Shown in pieces: positions 1 through 63,199 of a stretch of DNA of 64,000 bases (its first letter is position 1; every line of letters starts with the position of its first letter). Below the pieces are notes generated by a model, which saw only the letters and a program-made list of their open reading frames with translations, had not been told where the DNA came from and did not search any database. Source of the stretch: Achatina immaculata (taxonomy: Eukaryota > Mollusca > Gastropoda > Stylommatophora > Achatinidae); the NCBI GenBank assembly GCA_009760885.1, contig CM019697.1, positions 33,755,096 through 33,819,095 of the forward strand, in the 5' to 3' direction. Both the position numbers and the translations under genes were made by a program.

Positions 1-319
1 TTCCCCACCTGAAACATTTCAACCAGAACACCTGCTACAACACCATTTGTTGATGTCCTTGCTAAGCTCTTTGTTGTATTAATGAAAGTTATTGACCTAC
101 ATAGTCATTTAAGTCACTTGAATCATTTAAGATGTCAACGTAGGTTTTGATTGCCGAACGTTGTCTAAGATGCCATTAGAGGTGTGAGGCTGAGGTTTTT
201 TTTTATATAAAAGATAGAAAGAATGAGGAAGAAGGGCAGGAACGTGTGTGATAGAAAACAAACCTTACATCTCTAAGTTATTACTAGAATCACTTTTACC
301 AGTCTCGTCAGTTCTCTTA

Positions 320-413
320 CGATACCGTTATAGATTTTGCTTGCCAAAGCAATCTTAAAATATCATGATAGATTTTGCTTGTCGAAATAATCTTAAGAAT
401 CCATCATAGATTT
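320..413. repeat. Minisatellite, about 34-bp unit, left part
   Basis: Degenerate copies of CATAGATTTTGCTTGTCGAAA followed by TAATCTTAAGA. The same unit resumes at about 1930, so the Penelope-like element was inserted into this array. Confidence 0.6.
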
Positions 414-1883
414 ACAGAGGTGTATGGTGCAGTTTTACAAAGTGAGGGAGGGAGTGAGTAAGGTGAGAAAAAAACGAATAGAAAGTATGAGAATGTATAA
501 ATGAAAAACGTACAACATCCGATATTTCGGCAAGAGCCTTATTCTAGGATACATACACAACGAAACAAAAACACGAAGAACTTATCTGAATGTGTCTTCC
601 TTCAAGTAGAAAACAGAAATGTGTGTGGTAGAAGGGAGAAGTCAAGATCACGCTGCCTCCAAACAAAAGATGCCCGATAGAGCCAATCGTAAAGAAGAGG
701 TGGAGAGAGAGGAGGAGAACAAGTGGGAGAAAGGGGTAGGGGAAAGGCAATAGAAACATGATAGCCACCTCCTCCAGACCGAGCCTAAGACACGTGAACT
801 TTTTGGGGAACCCCCATTGGTGGCCTACAGACGGGAAAAGAACCTCAGGGATCTTTTAATTCGTAGTCATCTTAAGACAGATGACACTTTTTATGGTACC
901 AGACGTTGCAGACGCTGTATATGTAACACTTGTCCGTTTGTTGTCGAGGCTAGCCAGATCTCCTTCCCTAAGTCCACGTTATCAGTTCAGGAGGGTTTCA
1001 ACTGTACTTCACGAAATGTCATTTATGCTGTCATGTGCAAACGTTGCGGTTTGAAGAGCACAGGGGAGACTGACTTACGGTTAGGAGATCGATTTCGCCA
1101 GCATCTCAGTGATATTTCTAAGAGGGCCTGGACACCTGTGGCTAAGCATTTTTGCCTTGGCAACCACAGGGGTAAACAGGACATTTCTGTTAGTGCGATC
1201 CGCTCTTGTTCTGCTGATGTACGATCTCGGAGGGTCCTAGAACAGCGCCTTATTTTCCAGACTGGCTGTCTCCACCCAGCTGGAATTAACAATGTCTTCA
1301 GCTTTCTGTAACTTCTTTATCTTTCCACTGGCCTTTTTTTTTAAAACTTTACTTTCTTTCTCTATGCTACCCCTCCCTACCACCATTCTATTTTCTTCTC
1401 TGCCAACATAATGGTCTTGTCCTATTCACCAGTTTCACATTTTCTCCCTGCAGGTGTTTATGTTCTTCATTCATTACCTCTCCGCGTCCCCTTTTCCCTC
1501 CCCTCTCCCCCCCCCCACACCTCTAGCGGCTGTCATGCTTTTATTGCCTTCCCCCCACCCCTTTCTCCCACTTGATCTCTTCCTCTCTCTCCACCTCTTC
1601 TTTACGATTGGCTCTATCGGGCATCTTTTGTTTGGAGGCAGCGTGGTCTTGACTTCTCCCTTCTACCACACACATTTCTGTTTTCTGCTTGGAGGAAGAC
1701 ACATTCAGATAAGTTCCTCTTGTTTTTGTTTCGTTGTGTATGTATCCTAGAATAAGGTTCACGCCGAAATATCGGATGTTGTACGTTTTTCATTTATACA
1801 TTCTCATACTTTCTATTCGTTTTTTTTTTCTCACCTTACTCACTCCCTCCCTCACTTTGTAAAACTGCACCATACACCTCTGT
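414..1883. repeat. Inverted-repeat arms of the Penelope-like element
   Basis: Left arm 414-769 and right arm about 1520-1883 are near-perfect reverse complements. Shared landmarks are CCGAAATATCGGATGTTGTA and the outer TACACCTCTGT. The loop between the arms is about 750 bp and contains the ORF. Confidence 0.8.
808..1311 (+). pseudogene. Penelope-like GIY-YIG endonuclease domain, C-terminal remnant
   Basis: An open frame without an ATG (it runs in from upstream) ends at a TAA at 1309-1311. It begins PPLVAYRREKNLRDLLIRS, a typical Penelope lead-in. A cysteine cluster follows (CRRCICNTC), then F-N-C-T-S-R-N-V-I-Y-A-V-M-C-K-R-C and the GET...R...H segment of the GIY-YIG fold. The GIY tyrosine is visible in VIYAVMC. 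The YIG/YVG position reads STG, so a usually conserved residue is lost. The PVAKHF segment and the C-terminal E are present. It is probably inactive. Confidence 0.75.
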
Positions 1884-1929
1884 CTACCTTATTTATTTAA
1901 ACCAGTTTTACTGCAGTCGCCATCCCTTT

Positions 1930-2034
1930 TATCATAGATTTACCTGTCGAAATAGTCTTAAGATATAATCATACGTAGATTTTGCTTGCGGAAAGAGTCT
2001 TAAGAAAACATAGATTCTGCTTGTCGAAAAAGCT
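1930..2034. repeat. Minisatellite, about 34-bp unit, right part
   Basis: Continuation of the array seen at 320-413 (CATAGATTT..CTTGTCGAAA..GTCTTAAGA), interrupted by the Penelope-like element. Confidence 0.6.
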
Positions 2035-2413
2035 GCACGGGAATCACTTCGGTAAAAATATTTTGATCTTTAGAATAAAGATTTCCCAGCACTTGTTCTA
2101 GTTTATGCGATCTTGAATGCGATTTCAAAACAGCCACAGTTAAAAGTCAGGTCAGATTCACCCGCCTACACTTAACCATAACCGCCACTACCCCGTCCCT
2201 GTCAATCCTGTCTTGTGATTGGCTCGGAAGAAAAGGTAAGGGAGTGAACTCTGACTGGCTCAGGACAGACAAAGGTTAGGAGGGTAACTATCACCACAAT
2301 TATCATCACACTGATCATCACATTTACCATCACACTTATCATCACATTAAAGCAGGTTTTGTAAAGCTTCTCTCCCAGAACAAAGAACCAACAAAAAATA
2401 CAAACCGACTTAC
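2035..2413. other. Intronic or 3' flanking sequence, nothing recognised
   Basis: No coding segment in phase with exon 12 is seen. A short degenerate 11- to 12-bp repeat (ATCATCACA type) occupies about 2285-2347. Confidence 0.5.
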
Positions 2414-55229
<52,816 letters not shown>

Positions 55230-55249
55230 CTACGCTCGGCCCCAGGGAC

Positions 55250-55545
55250 CTGGAAAAGGGTGACACAAATCTTCATTGATGTTCAAATAAAAAAGGCAAT
55301 TAAAAAACAGAACTAATGTAATAATAAATCTTCGATCTCAGAGAACATGATACTATAAGCTAGGTGTTAACGGAAACCAGGAAACCGACTCTGAGCAGGG
55401 TCACTGTGACATGTTAGCACAGCCTCCGAAAGCAACTTTATAACTTCATGCAAAGCTACCTCTCACACCCCCTCCACCCTTTCCACTATGTATTCTACTG
55501 ATTAATCATTATTTCCATCCATTAAAGCCCCCCCTCCTTTCAAAG
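55250..55545. other. Upstream intron of the host gene
   Basis: Starts with the acceptor for coding exon 1. No upstream exon or promoter could be located with confidence. Confidence 0.4.
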
Positions 55546-55778
55546 AGAGGGAAGCCCCCGGGGCCCCCATTGAAATAAGAGAAGCCCTCGGGGCCACTAT
55601 TGAAATAGGGGAAGCCCTCGGGGCCCCCATTGAAATAGGGGAAGCCCTCGGGGCCCCCACTGAAATAGGGGAAGCCCTCGGGGCCCCTATTGAAATAGGG
55701 GAAGCCCTCGGGGCCCCTATTGAAATAGGGGAAGCCCTCGGGGCCCCCATTGAAATAGGGGAAGCCCTCGGGTCCCCG
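55546..55778. repeat. Minisatellite, 30-bp unit, about 8 copies
   Basis: The unit GGGGCCCCCATTGAAATAGG + GGAAGCCCTC is repeated almost perfectly. It is GC-rich, unlike most arrays here. Confidence 0.95.
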
Positions 55779-56700
55779 CAGCGATGTACCGGCTGGGACC
55801 CCTTCCACTGGGCGTGGTTAAGAATGAAGACACAAGAGTCAACCTTGTCTGTTGTCGCTGTAGCACAATAAACTAGTGACAAGAGACTGCACCTGACGCA
55901 AACCGTGTCTGTTGTCGCTGTAGCACATTAAAGTAGTGGAAAAAAATGATATTATCAGCCGTAAGAGATTCTTATCAGCAAGCTGGTACTTCCACAAACA
56001 GCTGGTACTTCCACAAACAGCTGGTACTTTCAATATAGTTGGCATTTCCACAAACACCTAACATCCACCTGCTTCTGATAGATCTACCTTCCGACGCCAG
56101 AAGAGAATCATTCATTAATAGAAAAGAAAACTTTAAAACTCCAAATAACAATATAGAGGAAACAAAATTTAAAATAAAAAGGAGAGAAAGACAGGAAACT
56201 GATTAGTTAAAAAAAAACCCAGATGAATTATCTCACAAAGTGCAAGAGAGAGTTCTGCGATCATATTTATTTTTCAAAACCAAATTCTTTAAAACTGAAA
56301 AAAATGATGTCAGAAGATTTGCTGACAAAGCAGTCTTGTTTTTATCTTGTCTAATTCTTAATGCGTGTTCACGTGTCTGTACTGGTCTTTAGTTATCTAT
56401 CAAGTTTTCTTTCGGCTTTGCTATGTTTGTTTTTCCTTGCATTTATCTTTGCTAGCACCAGCTCTACTATGTTTGCAATGAGGGTGAATTCAACCATGTT
56501 TTGAAGTCAGTTACTCTGTAGAAATAACCCTTTCCATTCATTTAGTGAAACTTAAAACCTGCTTCAAAGAACAGTCTAGTTTATAAGTTCATTGTTCATT
56601 CAGATTTTCCTGCAAGTCTTCTTTGTGTTTCTGATATTTTTGTATATATTTATGATGTAAAATGAACTTATTGCCGGAATACCAACTAAAAATGAAATGT
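55779..56700. other. Flanking sequence, small duplications only
   Basis: CTTGTCTGTTGTCGCTGTAG/CACATTAAA is duplicated at 55845-55930, and ACAGCTGGTACTTCCACAAA repeats at 55978-56040. Nothing else is recognised. Confidence 0.5.
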
Positions 56701-56704
56701 TTCA

Positions 56705-56890
56705 TCTGTGTGTAATTAACATATAACAACACAGAGAAAATATAAAAGAGGATATACGGGAATTTTGTGTCAGCAACTGGAGAGAGAAGATTGGGATTAG
56801 AGAGGAATGGAGGCGAACTCTATCTGCAGCAATGAATCTTAATGGCTCCGAAAGCTGAAGAATAAGAATAAGAAGAAGAAGAATATAGTT
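56705..56890 (+). mobile_element. Possible LINE tail with (AAG)n end
   Basis: ATTGGGATTAGAGAGGAATGGAGGCGAACT .. ATGGCTCCGAAAGC followed by AATAAGAATAAGAAGAAGAAG looks like a LINE end (W-R-R-T-L-type codons), but it is too short to be sure. Confidence 0.3.
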
Positions 56891-56964
56891 AATTCCGAAC
56901 ATAATTCAATTCTTTGAAATAAGCTAGTTTTATGAAACTAATCTGAAAGGAGACTGAAACCAAA

Positions 56965-57470
56965 GCTGATTTGTCGAATAAATCATTTACACAGAATAGG
57001 GAAAGGTTAGTTCTAAGTTATCTTCTGGACAAACACATGAATTCACTTGGTTGTTACTCCCTCCTCCCCTCTCCCTTGTGTCTCATTGCTAGGGAGCACA
57101 TCAAGAACACAGGAATGCGACCGGACATTGTAGTGTACTCCATAGAAAAACAGGAACTAATAATGATCGAGCTTACGGCTCCGTACGAAACAAGAATAGA
57201 GGAGCAGCATTTATTCAAATGTGAGAAGTACAATGATCTGGTCAAGCAAATGAGGCAGAGGGCAGGAGTCAGGGCAAAAGTGATAGCTGTAGAGGTGGGA
57301 GCGAGATATTCGTAGCAACATCAGCATATGACCTATGTAAGCGCCTGGGTATAAAAGGACAAGCAAGAGCAAGGGCATTGAAAAGCCATTCAGAAGCAGC
57401 AGAAAAGGCCTCATGCTGGCTGTGGAACATGCGAAACAAGCATTGAGAATATAAATCATTTCGTTTGTCA
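56965..57470 (+). pseudogene. PD-(D/E)XK-like domain remnant of a retroelement-type gene
   Basis: The frame 56971-57315 contains RERLVLSYLLDKHMN and then REHIKNTGMRPDIVVYSIEK, LIMIELTAPYETRIEEQHLF and KCEKYNDLVKQMRQ. The spacing RPD..E-L-T..KY is that of PD-(D/E)XK-like nuclease folds found next to reverse transcriptases in many invertebrate repeats. A one-base loss near 57308 moves the downstream part (VATSAYDLCKRLGIKG, ASCWLWNMRNKH) into another frame. The domain assignment is inference. Confidence 0.5.
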
Positions 57471-57484
57471 CATCTAATACCAGT

Positions 57485-57640
57485 CCTCTGTAGCTAAATA
57501 GCTAAAGACGCACTTCAAAGTGCAGTGCCAACTGGAAGATCACGGGTTCAATTCAGGGACGGAAAAAAAGCAACGACTCAAAAGACCTCTGGGAGTCATG
57601 ACCGAGAGGGGCCCACCCCCCTTAGAGTGTCAGGACTTTT
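57485..57640 (+). mobile_element. tRNA-derived SINE-like element
   Basis: GTAGCTAAATAGCTAAAGAC gives a weak A-box-like head and GGGTTCAATTC a B box about 50 bases later. A body follows with AGCAACGACTCAAAAGACCT. It is a different family from the SINE at 13047. Confidence 0.55.
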
Positions 57641-57644
57641 TCTG

Positions 57645-58440
57645 AGAGGCGAGGGGGGGGGTACTTCCTCTGATGTTCTGAATTAGTTGTGCTGTTGTTC
57701 TGCTCTCTACAGTAGAGAGTTTCTTGCATACGTACTAGGAAAAAGAAAGAGCATGCCTTCCTGCTTTGACAGTTATTTTTAGATTCAACTGTCCCACCCA
57801 ACCCTCCCTCCAGCTGTCACCATCATCCTCCCCCCTCCCCCACTATAATGTATGCCAGTCTAATGTAGGCAGGGAGAAAAAGGTTTTCCTTTTAGTTTAT
57901 CAAGCAGAGGCCATCGCCACCGACAAGAATAATAATAAATGTACAGTACACAAAATGTACGGCTTGTGGTATATAGTGTGTGGTATATGATGTGTGGTAT
58001 ATGGTGTGTGGTATATGGTGTATGAAAGGGCGGGTTCTGTGTTTTCTCGCGTAGAACTAAAATGGTTTTTTAACCAACCTGTATTGGACAAAGGATAAAA
58101 TCATGTAACCAAGACATAGGCTTTCGCGGATAAATGCATGAGAGGGGTTTTTCAGCCATGATCTCTGGCCGAACCTGAACCCTGTAGATCCGTCGCGGAA
58201 CCTTAAGGTCCTGTGAAACCCACGCTGAGAAACCCTGGTCTAAATGCAGTCCTTATTTACCTGGAGTTTGCTGTCAGAAACGTGGAAAGCAGGTGGAGAT
58301 AATTATAATTCAATCAAATAAACAACAGACAAAGTGTACAAATAAATACTATTATCTCCCCTCAACTAAAAATTAGAAGGACAAATTTCCTCCAGAAAAT
58401 TACTGATTAAAAAGTTACGTTTTAGATATATTTTTTATGT
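57645..58440. other. Flanking sequence with minor repeats
   Basis: 57960-58020 has TATGGTGTGTGG repeats. 58140-58236 (GGGGTTTTTCAGCC .. CTGAGAAACCCTG) may be a short hAT MITE, without a clear target duplication. Confidence 0.4.
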
Positions 58441-59390
58441 TTTTTATGCCCATGATATTTGAAGAACTCTTCTGTAGCATTTACATTCAAAGGCATTTAT
58501 GTGTTTCTCAGCTGTTTTGTTAAGTGTCCAGGTCTCACAGGCATATGGTGCGATGGGAAAGATGCATGCCCTTAAAAATCTTATTTTTGTGGTTCTGTCT
58601 GTTTCTCTCCACAGATTCTTTAGTTGTTTTACTTTCTGAAGAGCGATAGATGTCCTCCTTTTAATTTCCCTCATTGTATCTCCATTATTAGTTAATAGTG
58701 ATCCAAGATATTCAAAACCCTCCACTTCTTCCAATTTTTCTCATTGGTACATATTTCAGCTGCCTTATTTGTTTTGTCAGTTGTCATCAATTTAGTTTTC
58801 TTCGCATTAAGATAGAAGTTCTGCTCTTCGCTGTTCTTACGGACTGACATATTAAGTTTTTCCATTCCTTTTTGTGTTGTGGACAGTAATACTGTGTCAT
58901 CAGCATATCATCTAATCTCTGGTATTTCATAACCTCCAATTGTTATGGCATCGTAATATTCTTTGTCTACATCTTCTCTAAGATTCCTCATTATATTTTC
59001 AGCATACAAGTTAAATAAGTTATTTAACTCATATATGCGACAATATGCACATCTGACGGACCCCATGTTTTATGTCAAACCATGTTGTTGTTTCATCATT
59101 TATTCTTACTCCCGCCTGTTTTTTTAAAAAATTGTATCACATGTGGTGGAAATCCCATTTTTTCCATAACTTCCCAAAGTTTCTGGTATTGTACACAATC
59201 TAATGCTTTTGAATAGTCTATAAAGAATCACATAAATTATCTGCATTTCTCTATTATTCATCTTATATTCAATACATGATCTCCTGATCTTCTTCCTTGT
59301 CTAAAACCAGCTTAGACATTTTGTCTTCTTCTTCTATCTTCTTACGAAGATTAATCATTATGATTGCATAACAGGATTTTACTGGCATGA
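58440..59390 (-). mobile_element. LINE reverse transcriptase part (family B, copy 6), 3' end missing
   Basis: Minus-strand reading gives VEGFEYLGSLLTNNGDTMRE and KRRTSIALQKVKQ, FLRACIFPIAPYACETWTLN and ECKCYRRVLQISWA (58444-58734). Further upstream are thumb and palm remnants up to about 59390 with frame breaks. It differs from the others by lacking the 3' end, so a later deletion is likely. Confidence 0.75.
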
Positions 59391-59405
59391 CTAATCAGAT
59401 GCACA

Positions 59406-59490
59406 GTAGATTCCCCATTATCCAGTCTCGCTGCATCCGGCTACCGTTTTATCCGGTTTTGACCTCCCCCAGATCGTGAATCGTATTTTC
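59406..59490. mobile_element. Pogo/Tigger-type terminal fragment
   Basis: CAGTAGATTCCCCATTATCC followed by AGTCTCGCTGCATCCGGCTA is in the style of the ends of the 3687-4103 MITE and Tigger elements. The other end is not found. Confidence 0.4.
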
Positions 59491-59664
59491 CGGGTATGTT
59501 GTCATATTGCAATTCATGATCAACCTTAGGATCTTGGTTGTTTGTATGGTGGGACAGGTAGAGACCCAGAGAGTGTGTTCTTGTTTGCTGAGTGGTAGCA
59601 GGGTGTTGTAGATAAAATAGGTAGTAAGAGGATGTGCGAGTCTTCTTAGGAAAGGTGAAGTGCT

Positions 59665-59895
59665 GACCTATTGTCCCTTATATGGCGATATTGTGTCCCT
59701 TGCCTAACCCTTCTTGGGGAAACTGAGAAGTACCCTACACAGCCGTCTTATCGTGTCCGTTGCCTAACACTTTTTAGAGAAGCTGAGAAGTACCCTACAC
59801 AGCCGTCTTATCGCGTCCGTTGCCTAACACTTTTTAGAGAAGCTGAGAAGTACCCTACACGGCCATCTTACAGTGTATGTTGCCTAATATTTCTT
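59665..59895. repeat. Tandem repeat, about 60-bp unit, 4 copies
   Basis: The unit CCGTTGCCTAACACTTTTTA + GAGAAGCTGAGAAGTACCCT + ACACAGCCGTCTTATCGTGT is repeated. Confidence 0.85.
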
Positions 59896-60139
59896 ATGTA
59901 AACTGAGATATTTATTTTGTTGTCTCTACACGTGTCAGCGTGGCCTAATGCGGGCTCTCATTCTCTTACATGCTTGCCGTCTCACCACAACTATAATAAC
60001 AGCAACAACAATAATAATGATAATAATAATAGTAATAATAAGAGTAATAAAGACTTGTAATAAAAAGGATCGTTGCACGAGGCAGCAGGTTTTAGTGTCA
60101 GAAGTAGAGGCCTGTCCTCAGTTTAGCGAGAAACTCTGA

Positions 60140-60316
60140 TGTACAACAGGTGAGATGTACAACAGGTGAGATGTACGGCAGGTGAGATGTACAACGGGTG
60201 ATAGGTACGGCAGGTGAGATGTACAAAGGATAAGATGTACAACAGGTGAGATGTACAAAGAGTAAGATGTCCGACAGGTGAGATGTACAAAGGGTAAAAT
60301 GTACAACAGGTGAGTC
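60140..60316. repeat. Minisatellite, 16-bp unit, about 11 copies
   Basis: The unit GTACAACAGGTGAGAT has AAAGGGTAAG and CGGCAGGTGAG variants. The GTGAG and GTAAG inside each unit look like donors, but no exon is seen. Confidence 0.9.
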
Positions 60317-60439
60317 ATGGCATAGACTGTTATCCAGATTTCTTCAAATACAAAGACTCAAATAATAATAGCCCATAAATTTGGATCACTTCTATAAATC
60401 TTGAATAAGCAAATGACCTTAAACACTCTAAATCAGAGT

Positions 60440-60575
60440 AAACAGTTCCAGACAACTCTAGACAGCTCTGGACAGCTCTAAACAGTTCTAAACAGCTCTG
60501 GACAGATATAAACAGTTCTAAACAACTCTAGACAGTTATAAACGCTCTAGACCGCTCTAAACAGTTCTAAACACC
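60440..60575. repeat. Degenerate (AAACAGTTCT / GACAGCTCT)n array
   Basis: Short 10- to 13-bp units around CAGTTCTAAACAGCTCTGGA. Confidence 0.75.
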
Positions 60576-60967
60576 CAGGACAGATAACCGCAGGTTAGAT
60601 TATGCAGGATATGTCACTTCGTGTGAGACACGGTTGTCCAGACTCTCCGCCGACAGGTGAGAATCTCGTGGTTGTCCTTATGCCGGGGGTTTACACCTTC
60701 GGCTTGCCTCTGATCAAAGATTGGATGCTTTTCTGCACGACTTGGGATTTTATTCCACTGATCAGGTGATCTGAACCGCGTGAGACGACAGGAAGTTATA
60801 TCTCCTCCGTTCACACATCATCTACATCTTCTCCTCCGTTCACACATCATCTACATCTTCACCAAGTTAATGCATTTTACCCAGAAACTAGTTTCAGAAT
60901 TTTACATATTTCTTACAGAATTTATTTATATAGTCGTTGGTGAACATCAGTCGTTTGGCGAACTACC

Positions 60968-60968
<1 letters not shown>
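60576..60968. other. Flanking sequence, nothing recognised
   Basis: A small duplication CGTTCACACATCATCTACAT (60808-60857) is the only structure seen. Confidence 0.4.

Positions 60969-61003
<35 letters not shown>
60969..61003. repeat. (TA)n microsatellite
   Basis: Uninterrupted TA run near the 3' end of a LINE. Confidence 0.95.
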
Positions 61004-61007
<4 letters not shown>

Positions 61008-61035
61008 AAATATATTATACATGGTTCTACCTCTC

Positions 61036-61825
61036 ATTCATTCGTTAATTTGCATGTCCCTTACGGAACTTTACCTCCCTACCAGCACGCCTGTAGGCCT
61101 CTCAGTTGTAAGCAAGATGCCCTGCTGCTGATGCGTCCATTTGCAGATCATCAACGATGTCTTGCAGCCATCTTCGCCTTGGTCTTCCTCTCTTTTTTTC
61201 CCTCATTATGTGTACTTCCAAGACGGTCTTCTCTAGATTATCATGACGTTTAATGTGTCCAAAATATTTAAATTGTTTTTGTTTAATCCTCTTTACTAGC
61301 CAGCCTTCATCAATATTAAGCTCTTTTTGTATGGATATGTTTGTTCTTTTTTGTGTCCATGATATTTGAAGAACTCTTCTGTAGCATTTACATTCAAAAG
61401 CATTTATGTGTTTCTCAGCTGTTTTGTTAAGTGTCCAGGTCTCACAGGCATATGTTGCGATGGGAAAAATGCGTGGCCTTAAAAATCTTATTTTTGTAGT
61501 TCTGTCTGTTCCTCTCCACAGATTCTTTAGTTGTTTTACTTTCTGAAGAGATGTCCTCCTTTTAATTCCCCTCATTGTATCTCCATTATTATTTAGCAGT
61601 GATTCAAGATAAACAAAACTCTCCACTTCTTCCAATTTTTCCTCATTGATATATATTTCAGCTGCCTTATTTGTTTTGTTAGCTGTCATCAATTTGGTTT
61701 TCTTTGCATTAAGATAGAGATTTTGCTCTTCGCCGTTCTTACGGACTGACATAATTAGTTTTTCAATTCCTTTTTGGATTGTGGAAAGTAATACTGTGTC
61801 ATCAGCATATCTAATCTCTGGTTCC

Positions 61826-61830
<5 letters not shown>
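61036..61830 (-). mobile_element. LINE C-terminal half and 3' end (family B, copy 7, longest with 3' end)
   Basis: The minus-strand frame 61102-61752 contains MSVRKNGEEQNLYLNAKKTK, VESFVYLESLLNNNGDTMRG, RRTSLQKVKQLKNLWRGTDR, TYACETWTLNKTAEKHINAF and the RGRPRRRWLQDIVDDLQMDA end. One short in-frame deletion is present (near SLQKVKQ). A (TA)n tract lies at its 5' side. Confidence 0.85.
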
Positions 61831-61866
<36 letters not shown>

Positions 61867-61946
61867 TTTGTAATATGGATCTACATCTCATGTATATATT
61901 ACATATGGTTCTACCTCATATATACATATGTATAATATATATATAC

Positions 61947-61982
<36 letters not shown>
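61831..61982. repeat. (TA)n microsatellites
   Basis: TA runs at 61832-61862 and 61948-61980, with ATATGGTTCTACCTCAT spacers. Confidence 0.9.
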
Positions 61983-61985
<3 letters not shown>

Positions 61986-62067
61986 CTCGTATAACGTTCC
62001 TTTATTTTCAGATTTTCAGACAAAAGTTAGTACAAAAATACGAAAATAAGCATCTTTGAAAATTTAT

Positions 62068-62200
62068 TTATATAGCACTCTCTCTCTCTCTCTCTCAACC
62101 TTAAGTGCCCAGGGCACATGGGGCTTCCGCAAGGGCTTTCCACAAATGCCTGTCTTTCGCCTTTTTTTCTGCTCTTGCCCAGGTGAGCTTATTTTCGTAT
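62068..62200 (-). mobile_element. LINE 3' end (family C, copy 3)
   Basis: (CT)n then AACCTTAAGTGCCCAGGGCA .. CTTTCCACAAATGCCTGTCT .. TCTTGCCCAGGTGAG, reverse complement of the copies at 8450 and 33250. Confidence 0.65.
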
Positions 62201-63040
62201 ATAGCACTGACATGATACTTTGAGTGTTTATTGAGTAACCGGCTATTTGTTTATCTGGCCACGGGTCATGTCCCGCGGTGACTAGATGAGAGGAAAGAAA
62301 CCAGTGAAGAAAGAATAAGTAAAACTACTACAGATACATAACTTACATTTAAGAATGCCGATAAGAGAGACGCAGTTGATGAGTACACTTCTGGCACTGG
62401 AAAACTGACAGCTCAGGCACGGCTGTCTTAATAGCATTGTAGGCCCTGGACGAAGCAATGCATTTGGGCCCTTATCCATACTATCCATTATATAACCCAC
62501 GCAAAGAAGAGGTACACTGACAATATTTGAATCGTGGGACCATGGCAACTGCCCGCCGAGCTCATGAGATTAGACGGCACAGAGCCCAGATTCTGCTGGA
62601 AGATTGCAGTATATACAATGATGAAAGACACGTATGACCATCACAAATAACAGTCTAGTCCAGTGTTTCCCAGGATTGTCGGGCGGCGGCCCCCTTTCCT
62701 CACCCCCAGCGCCACTGTACTACACGTACAATGACCTATTTCTTCTTCTTCGTTCGCAGCAATGACCTATTAAACTGGGATATGTATTAATTACATCACT
62801 AACAAACTGCGGTCCAACCGTCCGTTTATGGCTGCCGCCGCTGTTCTCATCATTGCTTAGCAGCAGTCAACTATTCGGTGTTCAGTTTCGTTAAAGAAAC
62901 GGTTCTAATTTTTATTTAACTTGTCACTGCGCATGTCATTTAGAAGCAGAAATTTCATTTCTAGCGGAGGTTTGTCAACATCACCTGTTGAATTGAAGAT
63001 TTAATCATTTTTATCGGGATCGATATATGGTATTTTCGGT
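62201..63040. other. Flanking sequence, nothing recognised
   Basis: 62660 (CAGTGTTTCCCAGGATTG) resembles a hAT end, but no partner end was found. Confidence 0.4.
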
Positions 63041-63090
63041 TTTGTTGTTGTTGTTGCTGTTGTTGTTGTTGTTGTTGTAGTTGTTGTTGT
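63041..63090. repeat. (GTT)n microsatellite
   Basis: GTT run with CTG and AGT interruptions. Confidence 0.95.
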
Positions 63091-63199
63091 GATATTGACT
63101 AAAATATTTTCACACGACATTTCTTTTTTTTTTTTGTCAAAAAAGTTTATTCGTGGAATCTTCTTTCATTTACACGTACTGTTTATTATGATACTTTTA

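Larger units (their letters stand above)
414..1930 (+). mobile_element. Penelope-like retroelement, 5'-truncated, with inverted long terminal arms
   Basis: The core is the C-terminal GIY-YIG-type ORF (808-1311). It is flanked by an inverted repeat of about 350 bp: 414-769 on the left and about 1520-1883 on the right, in opposite orientation. A short extension (about 1884-1930) follows the right arm. Penelope elements are known for such terminal repeats in direct or inverted orientation, and for a C-terminal GIY-YIG-like endonuclease. The reverse transcriptase part is missing. The element splits a minisatellite, and both flanks read CATAGATTTA. Confidence 0.75.

Noticed and set aside
60140..60316. 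Row of splice donors (GTGAG/GTAAG) every 16 bp
   Set aside because: No exon sequence is attached; it is a simple 16-bp minisatellite.
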